From NCBI RefSeq assembly GCF_001945445.1, contig NZ_MSXW01000002.1:124001-188000 (forward strand): a DNA stretch of 64,000 bases. Direction: 5' to 3'. Position 1 is the first letter of the stretch; each line of letters begins with the position of its first letter. The translations under genes were made by a program, and so were the position numbers. This DNA is from Pseudomonas sp. PA27(2017). GTDB taxonomy: Bacteria > Pseudomonadota > Gammaproteobacteria > Pseudomonadales > Pseudomonadaceae. Under the pieces are notes generated by a model. It made no database searches. It was not told the origin of the DNA and was given only the letters and a program-made list of their open reading frames with translations. Positions 31,772 to 38,930 of this stretch are shown piece after piece.

Positions 31772-31986
31772 ATGGCTACAGATCGTGAAATCGCTTTGGA
31801 GCAGGCGCTCATTGCCTTGATCGGCTGCTAAGCACAAGGGCTGGGATGAGAAGGAGTTGGCTGATCACGCCGGAACGCTCCTGCTCGGCAACACCCCCCC
31901 TCCGGCATGTCGGGCATCCCCATGTAACCAACGCGATCAGGGAGATTGGCGAGGCTCACAGCGAGGCGTTGGTACGTCTGGCCTGA
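31772..31986 (+). pseudogene. Frameshifted small phage-type gene
   Basis: A strong ribosome site AGGAGGTGTG leads to ATG 31772 and MATDREIALEQALIALIG. The frame then breaks near 31830; the continuation AKHKGWDEKELADHAGTLLL lies in another frame. After a run of seven C (about 31891-31897) a third frame gives TNAIREIGEAHSEALVRLA and a TGA at 31984-31986. The three pieces fit one protein of about 70 residues of the kind seen in Pseudomonas prophages. The function is not known to me. Confidence 0.55.
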
Positions 31987-32116
31987 GCCGCGGCATCAGT
32001 CTCGGAATCCCGCCGCAGCTCGCTCTCTTCGATGAAGCGCCGTGCCACGTTTTCCGATTATTGGATTTCGTCGCGCGCGATGGCGAGCGCAGTGGGACTG
32101 GGTGAGTATGGCGAGG
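31987..32116. other. Short non-coding gap in the prophage relic
   Basis: Nothing convincing is seen between the two phage pseudogenes. Confidence 0.3.
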
Positions 32117-32764
32117 TCACCACTGGTCGTCTTCCGGGTCGTACCCTTTAACCTCATAGGCAAAGGCTTCCCAGCGTTTCTGACCCTCCTCGTTGAGCTG
32201 CTGCCAGCCGGGCGAAACGTCGTGATGCACTATCTCACCTGCCTTGAAATGGATGGTTCCACAGTTACTACCGAGGTCTTCATCGGCGAACTGTACTTCG
32301 ATCAGCTCAGTCGGATGGCTGGCGCTCAGTGCCTGTAAAACCGGGATAGGGCAGCTCCAAGCTGTGTCAAATTTGACCTTGCCTGCTGCTGCGTCGATTT
32401 CCTGCTCATAGGCATTCCACTTGGTACCCCAGTTCTCCCGGGTGAAAGACAGGTAATGCATGAAGCCGGTTGCTCGGAAGTTGCGTAGCATCTGAATGAA
32501 CTGCTCGAAATCCCGTTCGGGCAGAGCCGCAATGCTGGAGCTTTCGCGGTTTTTGGCCTGCCAGTTGGCGATCGTGACGTTCTCGTGAAGCGGCACGTTG
32601 AGCGCAATATCCGCCGCGGCTTGGGCTGCCTCGCTTACGTCATCCCAGGGCCATTCACCTGGAAAAGGAATGATCTTTGCGAAGTCGACCTAGCCGCTTT
32701 CATCGAGCATCGAATATATGACTGCGGTCGTCGCCTGAATACGGTTGGTGACATGATTGGGTAT
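32117..32764 (-). pseudogene. Api92-like / DUF1281 phage protein with lost start and in-frame stop
   Basis: The frame reads I-PNHVTNRIQATTAVIYSMLDE, then a TAG at 32690-32692, then VDFAKIIPFPGEWPW and a long intact remainder ending GYDPEDDQW (about 215 codons in all). The normal N-terminus of this phage family is MPNHVTNRI. Here the start codon is ATA (32764-32762), although a good ribosome site GAGGAA remains seven bases upstream. Downstream, the aromatic-rich YLSFTRENWGTKWNAY is typical of the family. Two point mutations have silenced it; the 159-codon remainder starting at GTG 32596 is unlikely to be expressed. Confidence 0.7.
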
Positions 32765-32893
32765 GCAATGTTCCTCAGGTTGGTCAGGCGAAGCTGAGTG
32801 CCAGTTGGATTTTAAAGTCCGTTGGAAGCCGATGCCCAGCAGCAGGGCAGTGTCGATTAGCCCACGCGCGCCCGTACATGTCACACCTCTATG

Positions 32894-33139
32894 TCACATA
32901 TCGGTGATTTCGAGCAGGGTTTCGTCATCAAAGCAGTCGGCGCCGCAGATCAAACGGCTGATGAGGTCTTGCGGCTCCTCGATGCCCAGCCGCTCCATGG
33001 AGCGGATCAGCTGAGCATCGGTGGCCTTGAACAGGTCGAGCTTGATGGTGCACGACAGCAGCCTGGCCAGGCGTTCCTCTTCGGCCAGCTTGTCGCGCTC
33101 CCGCTGCTCCTGCTTTCGTCGGGTCGCGGATTTGGCCAT
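32894..33139 (-). CDS. Small charged phage protein
   Basis: 81 residues: a Lys/Arg/Glu-rich helix (MAKSATRRKQEQRERDKLAE), then a compact part with LIRSMERLGIEEPQDLISR and an acidic C-terminus. AGGAG lies seven bases before ATG 33139. The start overlaps the preceding stop (TGATG), a common phage arrangement. The function is not recognised. It is one of the few frames in this part of the island that is still intact. Confidence 0.6.
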   Translation of the reverse strand: MAKSATRRKQEQRERDKLAEEERLARLLSCTIKLDLFKATDAQLIRSMERLGIEEPQDLISRLICGADCFDDETLLEITDM

Positions 33140-33482
33140 CAAACGCTCCTCGATCCAGGAAGCGGGATGCCGTGCCGCGCCATGAACTGCTCGAACGCTA
33201 CGGGTCCAAGTCCCAACATTCTTGCGAATGTGCTGAGAGCCCAGGCCGGTCGCGGCCAGTGCTGCCGCGCGTTGCGCCAGGTCATTGTCCTTGCGGTCGA
33301 GCTCGCGCCGGCTGGTGCAGCTAGGTGCGGACTCGGTCGCGCAGCTTGCCGACGGGTTCGGGCAGGCGGTCGGTGATAGCCAGCTTGTCGACCTGGCCGC
33401 CAGAGGCCAGGAACTGCTCCTGCAGGGCTGCCAGTTCGTCGCGCTCGGGAGCGCGGAGTTGGATGCTGGTTGCTGCAAGCAT
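33139..33482 (-). pseudogene. Degraded phage helix-turn-helix-like gene
   Basis: ATG 33482, with GAGG eight bases upstream, opens a 53-codon frame (MLAATSIQLRAPERDELAAL onward) that stops at TAG 33321-33323. In a second frame the sequence LDRKDNDLAQRAAALAATGL then GSQHIRK looks like the start of a small DNA-binding helix-turn-helix. A third frame continues with MLGLGPVAFEQFMARHGIPL and PGSRSV before a TGA that overlaps the next start. The pieces are best read as one gene with two frameshifts. Alternatively the last piece alone (ATG 33285, 48 codons, with AAGGA upstream) could be a real small gene. Confidence 0.45.
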
Positions 33483-33489
33483 AGGCACC

Positions 33490-33868
33490 TCACGCAGCGA
33501 TGCGGCTCTGCTGAGCCTGCTGGATATGGCTGATCAGCGCCGAGCAGATTGCCGGGAAGTCTGCGGCGCGATACAAGACGGCGGCACGCTAACGGCCAAC
33601 GGCCTCGAAGCCGATTGAGCGGGGGAAGTCGCCGGTCAGGTTGGAGCGCAACCGGCCGTTGATGTCGCCGAGCTTGATGCGCTGGCCATCGTCGACGGCA
33701 GCGGCTGGGGAATGCGCTGCATGCGTAACTGGCGCTGACTGCTGAGCCTGCGTTGCGGGCTCCGGCTGACTGGCCGGGGCAACCGGTGCCGCCGCTTCCT
33801 TGGCTTGGGCCTTTGCAGCCTGGCGCTTCTGTGCCTCGGCCTGCTCGTGATCATGGATGCGTAGGCCT
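33490..33868 (-). pseudogene. Ala/Gln-rich phage gene relic with in-frame stop
   Basis: The frame runs from about IHDHEQAEAQKRQAAKAQAK through an Ala-Pro-Gln linker to IKLGDINGRLRSNLTGDFPR and SIGFEAVGR. It meets TAG at 33589-33591 and continues in the same frame (RAAVLYRAADFPAICSAL onward) to TGA 33490-33492. The C-terminal part looks like a small folded phage domain of unknown role. The 5' end abuts a DUF1654 fragment on the other strand near 33867, so the true start is probably lost at a recombination joint. Confidence 0.5.
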
Positions 33869-33881
33869 GCGGGTGTCGGCA

Positions 33882-34115
33882 ATGATCGGATCGCCACAGG
33901 CGCAGCTAGAGAGGAGGGCGGTGATTCACCGCCTGGAAACGGACACCGATGAGGCCTGGGACGGGATCATGACGCTGCTGGCGGATACCGACGGCCTGGC
34001 GCTGGCCTTCGATGTAGAGGAGCACGCGGTGATTACCTGGGAAGCCGGCGAGCCAGAGGATGGTGCAGAGCGTAGCGAGGCGGTGGCGCCCGTTGAGGAA
34101 GAGGCGCCGTTTTAG
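33882..34115 (+). CDS. DUF1654 protein, copy 1, probably 5'-truncated
   Basis: 77 residues from ATG 33882. The segment RRAVIHRLETDTDEAWDGIM then TLLADTDGLALAFD and VITWEA matches DUF1654, a small Pseudomonas phage and island family of unknown function. The frame is open further upstream (GLRVSAMIG looks genuine), but the usual first about 15 residues are missing and no ribosome site is seen. This copy is probably cut by the joint at about 33867. It shares its core with two further copies downstream. Confidence 0.6.
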   Translation: MIGSPQAQLERRAVIHRLETDTDEAWDGIMTLLADTDGLALAFDVEEHAVITWEAGEPEDGAERSEAVAPVEEEAPF

Positions 34116-34164
34116 GTGCTCGCGGATTGCGGAATTGGTAAGGCAAAGAATTCAGGAGGGCGGC

Positions 34165-34470
34165 ATGGGTAGGCAAGCAGCAGAGGCACAAGATATGGCG
34201 TCGATCAGCACAGGCTCATATCAATTGGCGCGCGGAGTGCTGGCGATGGTCGATTTGCCGGTGGCATGGCTGGGCAAGCGCGTACGGATACATCGGTTGG
34301 AAACCGACGGCGACGCGGAGTGGGGTCAGGTGATGTATCAGCTGGCAGCTATAGGCGGGTTGCAGATGGACTTCGACGAGGCAGGCTCGGTGATTCTACA
34401 GTGGGAGAAGCAAGGTGATATGGCTTCGGTGTTCGGTGGAAAAAAGCGTATTGCAGCTACAGCCAGCTGA
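34165..34470 (+). CDS. DUF1654 protein, copy 2
   Basis: 101 residues starting at ATG 34165 with a strong AGGAGGGCGG four bases upstream. RVRIHRLETDGDAEWGQVMY, GGLQMDFDEAGSVILQWEK and the family spacing make this a DUF1654 member. It is intact, unlike most of its neighbours. The C-terminus (SVFGGKKRIAATAS) is basic. It ends 57 bases before a hrp box. The function is unknown; a DNA-binding or regulatory role in phages is only a guess. Confidence 0.7.
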   Translation: MGRQAAEAQDMASISTGSYQLARGVLAMVDLPVAWLGKRVRIHRLETDGDAEWGQVMYQLAAIGGLQMDFDEAGSVILQWEKQGDMASVFGGKKRIAATAS

Positions 34471-34527
34471 TAAGGAAGCAGTTCCGTTTTGATGGTGTTG
34501 GTATTAGATGGCAACAATCGATGGCAT

Positions 34528-34555
34528 GGAACCGGATGGAACTGGCGCCCACTTA
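34528..34555 (+). promoter_or_regulatory. hrp box (HrpL-dependent promoter)
   Basis: GGAACC at 34528-34533 and CCACTTA at 34549-34555 are separated by 15 bases. This matches the HrpL promoter consensus GGAACC, 15-16 bases, CCACNNA at every fixed position. It lies 31 bases before ATG 34587 of the effector-like gene and points toward it. HrpL drives type III secretion genes in plant-associated pseudomonads. Confidence 0.88.
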
Positions 34556-34586
34556 GCTGAAGAGCAACCAGTTGAATGGATCACCT

Positions 34587-35789
34587 ATGCCAACGCCTAT
34601 CAGCAACCCGCACTTCAACCCTAGTCTGACCTTATTGCGTGGCCAACATCAGCCATTACAAATCGCGCAACCACAAGCCAGGCTCGAGCAGCCTGGTGAG
34701 GGGATTATCTCCGTCAGCGGTATGCCGGTGCAGCTAAAACCTGTGAGCAGAGCTGGTTTCACGTCATCTTTCGAAGCGCCCGCCTCTCGAGAGATTCAAC
34801 AAAGAGGTCGTCAGCAATTAAGTGTCAATGATGCCAGGCATTTGCTTGCTCAGAAGGCATACTTGAGGCAACACGCTCAAGCAATGGCAGATTCTATCAA
34901 GGGAATGACGCTGAACGATTTGCCCAATTCTCGCACCATGATTCATACCCAAAGCCGGGAATATGTCAGCTCTTTGTCTCGCGCTCATAAAAGCGAACTG
35001 GCTGAAGCCTTGGATTATTATCAGCAGGCGTACGGCGACAATTTCTTCATGAACTTGGCTGCAATGGGATTTGAATCGCTGCCTCAATTTCTACGTCACC
35101 TCACACCTGATGAGGGTGAGCAATCGAATGACATTGATGAATTCGTCGAGGAGTTTGGACATCATTATGGCGCGTTTACTGGAATGTGCGAGCTTGAGGA
35201 GGAAATGGACGCCCTTAGAATGCGTTTGGAAGATACGCTGCAGGCGCCAAGTCAAGTGTTGAAAGATATTTTGCAGCATGCCCCGAAGATTGATGGGGTT
35301 CCCTTGTTGAAGGGGGCAACGAGTTCTGAAGATGCGGTAACTACAAAGCTACAAGGTGGGCGCTTTCTCAATGCAATTCTTGACGGGGAGTGCATCAACT
35401 TTAATGGCTTCTTGAGTACGACATCGTCCTACCACGCAGCCATGCAATTCTCGGGGCGGATGGCGAGCAGCGGAATGGGCGAGCCGGAATACGTTGTGGA
35501 CTTGACCAAGAGCGATATGGAGAACGAAGTGCTGAGGAGGCAGTTGAAAAAAGAACTTGAAAGCGGGAACTGCAATACCGGATCTGTGCTGTTTTATATG
35601 AAGTCTAGCAACGCTGCTGGCATGAGTGTGAATGCTGCCAAAGTAGCTCTTGGCGAGAGCGAAGACCGGTTAGATTCTGAAGATGAGTTGCTATTGGCGC
35701 CAGGCCATTACCTTACGCCCGAACAGGTTGTAAAAAGTGCAGATGGAATTATAGTCATTGGCCAACTGCGCAATGGTGCTGAAAGGTGA
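34587..35789 (+). CDS. Candidate type III effector with ADP-ribosyltransferase domain
   Basis: 400 residues from ATG 34587; a TTG at 34572 is an alternative start. The first 33 residues (MPTPISNPHFNP onward) have no acidic residue, a Pro at position 4, and many Gln and Pro, as in Pseudomonas type III substrates. Residues about 75-235 are mostly helical. The C-terminal part fits a mono-ADP-ribosyltransferase fold: PLLKGATS (239-246, where the family usually has Arg; here Lys242), NFNGFLSTTSSYHAAMQFSG with the Ser-Thr-Thr motif at 277-279, and SEDELLLAPGHYL with the Glu-x-Glu pair E365/E367. A perfect hrp box lies upstream. GC is lower than in core genes (28 of 60 in a hand-counted line). The frame is intact amid phage pseudogenes. 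I do not recognise a named effector. No chaperone or immunity gene is adjacent. Confidence 0.78.
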   Translation: MPTPISNPHFNPSLTLLRGQHQPLQIAQPQARLEQPGEGIISVSGMPVQLKPVSRAGFTSSFEAPASREIQQRGRQQLSVNDARHLLAQKAYLRQHAQAMADSIKGMTLNDLPNSRTMIHTQSREYVSSLSRAHKSELAEALDYYQQAYGDNFFMNLAAMGFESLPQFLRHLTPDEGEQSNDIDEFVEEFGHHYGAFTGMCELEEEMDALRMRLEDTLQAPSQVLKDILQHAPKIDGVPLLKGATSSEDAVTTKLQGGRFLNAILDGECINFNGFLSTTSSYHAAMQFSGRMASSGMGEPEYVVDLTKSDMENEVLRRQLKKELESGNCNTGSVLFYMKSSNAAGMSVNAAKVALGESEDRLDSEDELLLAPGHYLTPEQVVKSADGIIVIGQLRNGAER

Positions 35790-35826
35790 AGTACTCGGTC
35801 GGCACAGTGTGACCGGGTATAAATAG

Positions 35827-36003
35827 TCGCTGGCCGAGTACGACGAGGTCATAGAGTGGCTGGATGTCCCGAGCAGTTTGCAAAGGAGCTTCGAAGAAAC
35901 GGGCTCAGTTATCCTGCAGCGAGAGTCGTGTGGCGACCTGGCAATGACGCTTGTCGAAGGCAGCACTAAAGCGGATCGCAGCAATCATGAGGCTCCGTTC
36001 TGA
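35827..36003 (+). pseudogene. DUF1654 relic, copy 3
   Basis: A 58-codon open stretch without a start spells EYDEVIEWLDVPSSLQRSF, ETGSVILQRESCGDLAM and ends EAPF. It parallels copy 2 (EWGQVM, EAGSVILQWEKQGDMAS), so it is the C-terminal half of another DUF1654 gene. It lies 37 bases after the effector-like gene. The effector-like gene and its promoter thus stand between DUF1654 copies. The rest of the gap to 36183 shows nothing. Confidence 0.6.
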
Positions 36004-36183
36004 CGGGGCTGAGAGATGCGGCCGGCCGCGATGCTCCATCATCTCTTGTGGGCATGCACTGGGAGCGCGCGAGTCGTAAGCGTACGGCTAGTACACCTTT
36101 ACTTAGATTGAGCCGTATCAGCAAAAAAATCGATTCATATGTGTGAGGTACCGCCTCATGCACATTAGCGTTGGTATCGATAT

Positions 36184-36543
36184 CTACTCGGAGACCCCCG
36201 TACCTTGGTGAAACACCATGTGCCAACCACTCTCGTAGGTTTTCCAAACAGAGCTACGCATTGATAAGGACTCATCGCCATTAGCGTTTTGATGACGGCA
36301 TCGGTACGTTGCTAACGCGACACCATCTGCAAGTACACGCAGTTTGAAATCCTCAATTGTTCTTTTGATCCAGGTCTGGGACTTTAGTCCCACGATCACT
36401 TCCGCTCTCGTCCAGCTTTTGCCGATAGCTCCAAACTCAACGAAGTCTTCGGCAAGCAGCTGTTTGAGCAGTCGATCATTCTTTCTCGCATCCGGCTCTA
36501 GCAACAGCTGTTCAAGCGCTAAAATTTCTAGACGGATATCCAT
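36184..36543 (-). CDS. DUF4440 / SnoaL-like (NTF2 fold) protein
   Basis: 119 residues with the pattern of small NTF2-like proteins: an N-terminal helix (LEILALEQLLLE), then LLAEDFVEFGAIGKSWTRAE, a middle strand RVLADGVALATYRC and a final WKTYESGWHMVFHQGT. Such domains bind or act on small molecules, or act as stand-alone partners; no substrate can be named. ATG 36543 is preceded closely by GAGGG; a GTG three codons earlier is possible. It is a single gene in the island. Confidence 0.75.
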   Translation of the reverse strand: MDIRLEILALEQLLLEPDARKNDRLLKQLLAEDFVEFGAIGKSWTRAEVIVGLKSQTWIKRTIEDFKLRVLADGVALATYRCRHQNANGDESLSMRSSVWKTYESGWHMVFHQGTGVSE

Positions 36544-36699
36544 TTCCCTCACCTACCAAGTGTGATTTACATGTGTTTCACAGTGGACAATAGATCACAT
36601 GAGTTACATCTGTACCCACTGATGCGGCAGCAGCTGGCTGATGTCCTTGGACCGTGCCAATTAATGCCTCAGTCCAGGTGCCCAATCCGTAGCGGCAGC

Positions 36700-37152
36700 T
36701 CAGAGCCCAGATGCACGGCAGATATCAGCCGACACTGAGGCAGTGACCACGGTCGCGCCTAGGTTGTTGGCGTACACGTAGTCGTATGTCAGGCCCCCGT
36801 TCAGGGTCTTACGGAGCTCCGCGTCGGTGCAAGTGTGATTCATCAAATCAGAGCGCATTTCAGCTACCGCGTCTTCGGGGAATTCATCTCCGTCGTAGTT
36901 GATGAACGTGTAATGGAAGGTCACTAGGGCACCTGGCCCTGCCTCAGCTTTTTCGAGGCGGGTTTCGTCGTCGACCATGTTTGGCGCTTCCCTGTTCACC
37001 ATGAAGGCAGTTGCCTCCGCTACCTTTGTAGCGCTCTCCAGTGCTTCAGCGGCCAGCTTTTCTGGGTCGCGGTCAATGTAGACGGCCTTGTAGGCGACCA
37101 GGCCGAACAGGGTGGCGGCGCTGAGCAGGTATATGACGAGTTTGCGATTCAT
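36700..37152 (-). CDS. Single-pass membrane protein of unknown function
   Basis: 150 residues with one N-terminal hydrophobic helix (LVIYLLSAATLFGLVAYKAV) and an acidic outer part. Two cysteines near the C-terminus (NHTCTDAEL, ADICRASG) could pair. The segment LRKTLNGGLTYDYVYA is typical of small secreted proteins of unknown role in Gammaproteobacteria. AAGGA lies six bases before ATG 37152. It is the last gene of a three-gene leftward group with a lipoprotein and a two-helix membrane protein, 78 bases after the former. Confidence 0.7.
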   Translation of the reverse strand: MNRKLVIYLLSAATLFGLVAYKAVYIDRDPEKLAAEALESATKVAEATAFMVNREAPNMVDDETRLEKAEAGPGALVTFHYTFINYDGDEFPEDAVAEMRSDLMNHTCTDAELRKTLNGGLTYDYVYANNLGATVVTASVSADICRASGL

Positions 37153-37230
37153 GGTCGATCCTTGAGCGGCCAGCTAAGACGCTGGAAATCCTTTGAGTAA
37201 TTCGTTACTGATTGATAATCATCTGGTAAA

Positions 37231-37812
37231 TCATGGACAGGGGCTGAAAATCTGTATCACCTCTGAGCCAACCACGATGGGAACAGGACCGCTAGGGGCG
37301 TAGACATTGTGGACGCCGTATTCCTTCCGGCCGGTCCCTCTGGTGATCGTCGCATCTTTACCTGTCAGGTATGGCTGACCATTGCTGAGCAGCATCTTGA
37401 TCACTTTGGCGCGGTATTCCGGATTGTTTTCCAGGGGAGCTCTGTGCACTTCGGTATAGGGGATCAGCGACACGGCCAGCTTGTCTTTGAAGACATAGAA
37501 ATTCTGTCCGTCAGCATCACTGATGCACTTCACGTCCTCAGTTTTGATGACGTCTTTCTGCACGAAAGCCCCTTTTTCATAGTCCGTTAGATACAGGCTA
37601 TCAGGCGTGAGAACGCTATACCCAGGCGTATATTTGCACCTGGCAACTCCATCAATGGCAAGCCAGCAGAAGCTAGTGAGCGCGGTATCGACAATCTGGT
37701 CGATCTTCAGGTCTCGCTTGATTTGCTCCCGGACTTCAGGTGATTTGTGCTCGATGTTCGTGCAGGCAGTAAGGAGGAGTGCAGTTGAAACGATGGCTAT
37801 GCGGCGGAGCAT
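37231..37812 (-). CDS. Lipoprotein of unknown function
   Basis: 193 residues. The signal peptide MLRRIAIVSTALLLTAC ends in a lipobox with Cys17, so a lipid-anchored envelope protein is expected. The mature part has further Cys residues (SFCWLAIDG, ARCKYTPG, VKCISDADG) and ends FSPCP. I do not recognise the family. The upstream gene's stop overlaps ATG 37815 (TGATG). AAGGA is better spaced for the second ATG at 37812. Translation is probably coupled to the upstream membrane protein gene. Confidence 0.72.
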   Translation of the reverse strand: MLRRIAIVSTALLLTACTNIEHKSPEVREQIKRDLKIDQIVDTALTSFCWLAIDGVARCKYTPGYSVLTPDSLYLTDYEKGAFVQKDVIKTEDVKCISDADGQNFYVFKDKLAVSLIPYTEVHRAPLENNPEYRAKVIKMLLSNGQPYLTGKDATITRGTGRKEYGVHNVYAPSGPVPIVVGSEVIQIFSPCP

Positions 37813-37814
37813 CA

Positions 37815-38390
37815 TCAGTCCTTGATCGTATTGGGCGTGGCTGAGGCATCGGGTACCTGGCTCAGAGAGATGCCGTCCAGATTGTCTGCCTCGATGTGAA
37901 CCTGCCGCTTACTGTCGATGCTGACGGTTACGGTGATTCCTTCATGCAAGGCTTTCTTCAGCGCCTCGGCGTCAGTCGAGCCCCGCAGGCAGATTCTGAC
38001 AGGCTTGCCCTCAGTGAGAATCAGCGGCATTCGCTGCTTGGGAAATGGTTTGACTGCCAGCAGAAGAAACGCCCCGGACGCGCCGGCATACGCGATTACG
38101 TTGAATGTGTTCAGTATCAGCATGAACACGTCTTTGCGTGATATCGGTTCCGCGCTGACTCGGAACTCATAGATTTCTTTAGCTGAAGACCAGGTGATTG
38201 TTGCCGCACCTGCAAGCATGCACAAAAACAATAGACGCAGCGCGGAGCTGGCAACGACCGGCTTTGCACGCTTAGTGTGCTCAGAGAGCCACCTTCGAAA
38301 ATTCTCGCGCTTATCGGGTCCAGATGAGCCGTAGTGCCAAGCGCCTGCCGCGATTACCGCGACCATCGAGAGGAGAAACTCGTAACTCAT
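37815..38390 (-). CDS. Two-helix membrane protein of unknown function
   Basis: 191 residues. Hydrophobic segments lie at about 3-20, 50-68 (LLFLCMLAGAATITW) and 90-112 (VIAYAGASGAFLLLAVK). The C-terminal 80 residues form a soluble part with VRICLRGSTDAEALKKALHE. No family is recognised. AAGGA precedes ATG 38390 with normal spacing; an ATG six bases earlier is too close. It is the first gene of a group with the lipoprotein and single-pass protein downstream, which suggests a small envelope module carried by the island. Confidence 0.65.
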   Translation of the reverse strand: MSYEFLLSMVAVIAAGAWHYGSSGPDKRENFRRWLSEHTKRAKPVVASSALRLLFLCMLAGAATITWSSAKEIYEFRVSAEPISRKDVFMLILNTFNVIAYAGASGAFLLLAVKPFPKQRMPLILTEGKPVRICLRGSTDAEALKKALHEGITVTVSIDSKRQVHIEADNLDGISLSQVPDASATPNTIKD

Positions 38391-38510
38391 ACACATCCTT
38401 GTTTTGTCGGGCTCACACCCGCGTCGCGTGCCAGACCAGCAGAGTCTTGACTTGGATATAGGTCTCGTCGATTCGAACGATCCGATCCTTGTGTGTCGGG
38501 TTGTCCGAAA

Positions 38511-38930
38511 TCATCTCGAAGTGCGGTGTTTTATGGAATCGGCGGGAGCTTGCCGGGGAGCTTGGAGTATCCCCTGCCTATCCGGCTCTGGCAGATCAGC
38601 TTGAAGGATCCGTGTCTCGATCATCTGACGGATCGCGTCCTCATGAAACTTGATCGTGACCACGCCAAGGATCGCGGAAAGCCCGCCGTCATCCTCCAGA
38701 AAATCCAAGCCCTTTGCAGTTATTTGCGCAAACAGGACAGCTTGGGTGCCGTCCATGTAGTCGGTGATTTTTGCGCGCACCAGTCCGTGCTCATGCAGGT
38801 ATTTGCAACACCACGCCATGTCTTCGTTTTCATCGAAAATATCTGCCAGCCCATTGAAATCGACCTGCCTCGGATAGGCCGTGGCCAGCCTTTCGAGCAC
38901 CGCTCGCTGAACAGATCTATCAATTCTCAT
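38511..38930 (-). CDS. Putative winged-helix-type phage/island protein
   Basis: 139 residues. The N-terminal part (MRIDRSVQRAVLERLATAYP, LADIFDENEDMAWCCKYLHE, HGLVRAKI) reads like a small winged helix-turn-helix followed by ITAKGLDFLEDDGGLSAILG, a pattern seen in island-encoded proteins of Pseudomonas. AGGAG nine bases before ATG 38930 supports this start over the longer frame. The C-terminus (QAPADSIKHRTSR) may have drifted. It could be a regulator, but no target is visible. Confidence 0.62.
   Translation of the reverse strand: MRIDRSVQRAVLERLATAYPRQVDFNGLADIFDENEDMAWCCKYLHEHGLVRAKITDYMDGTQAVLFAQITAKGLDFLEDDGGLSAILGVVTIKFHEDAIRQMIETRILQADLPEPDRQGILQAPRQAPADSIKHRTSR

Noticed and set aside
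36600..36690. Possible transposase tail (minus strand DISQLLPHQWVQM)
   Set aside because: It slightly resembles the end of an IS transposase, but there are under 20 codons, no inverted repeats and no rest of an element.
38404..38512. Short minus-strand frame (MISDNPTHKDRIVRIDETYI onward, 33 codons)
   Set aside because: The codon pattern is suggestive, but it has no good ribosome site and no family match, and is too short to call.
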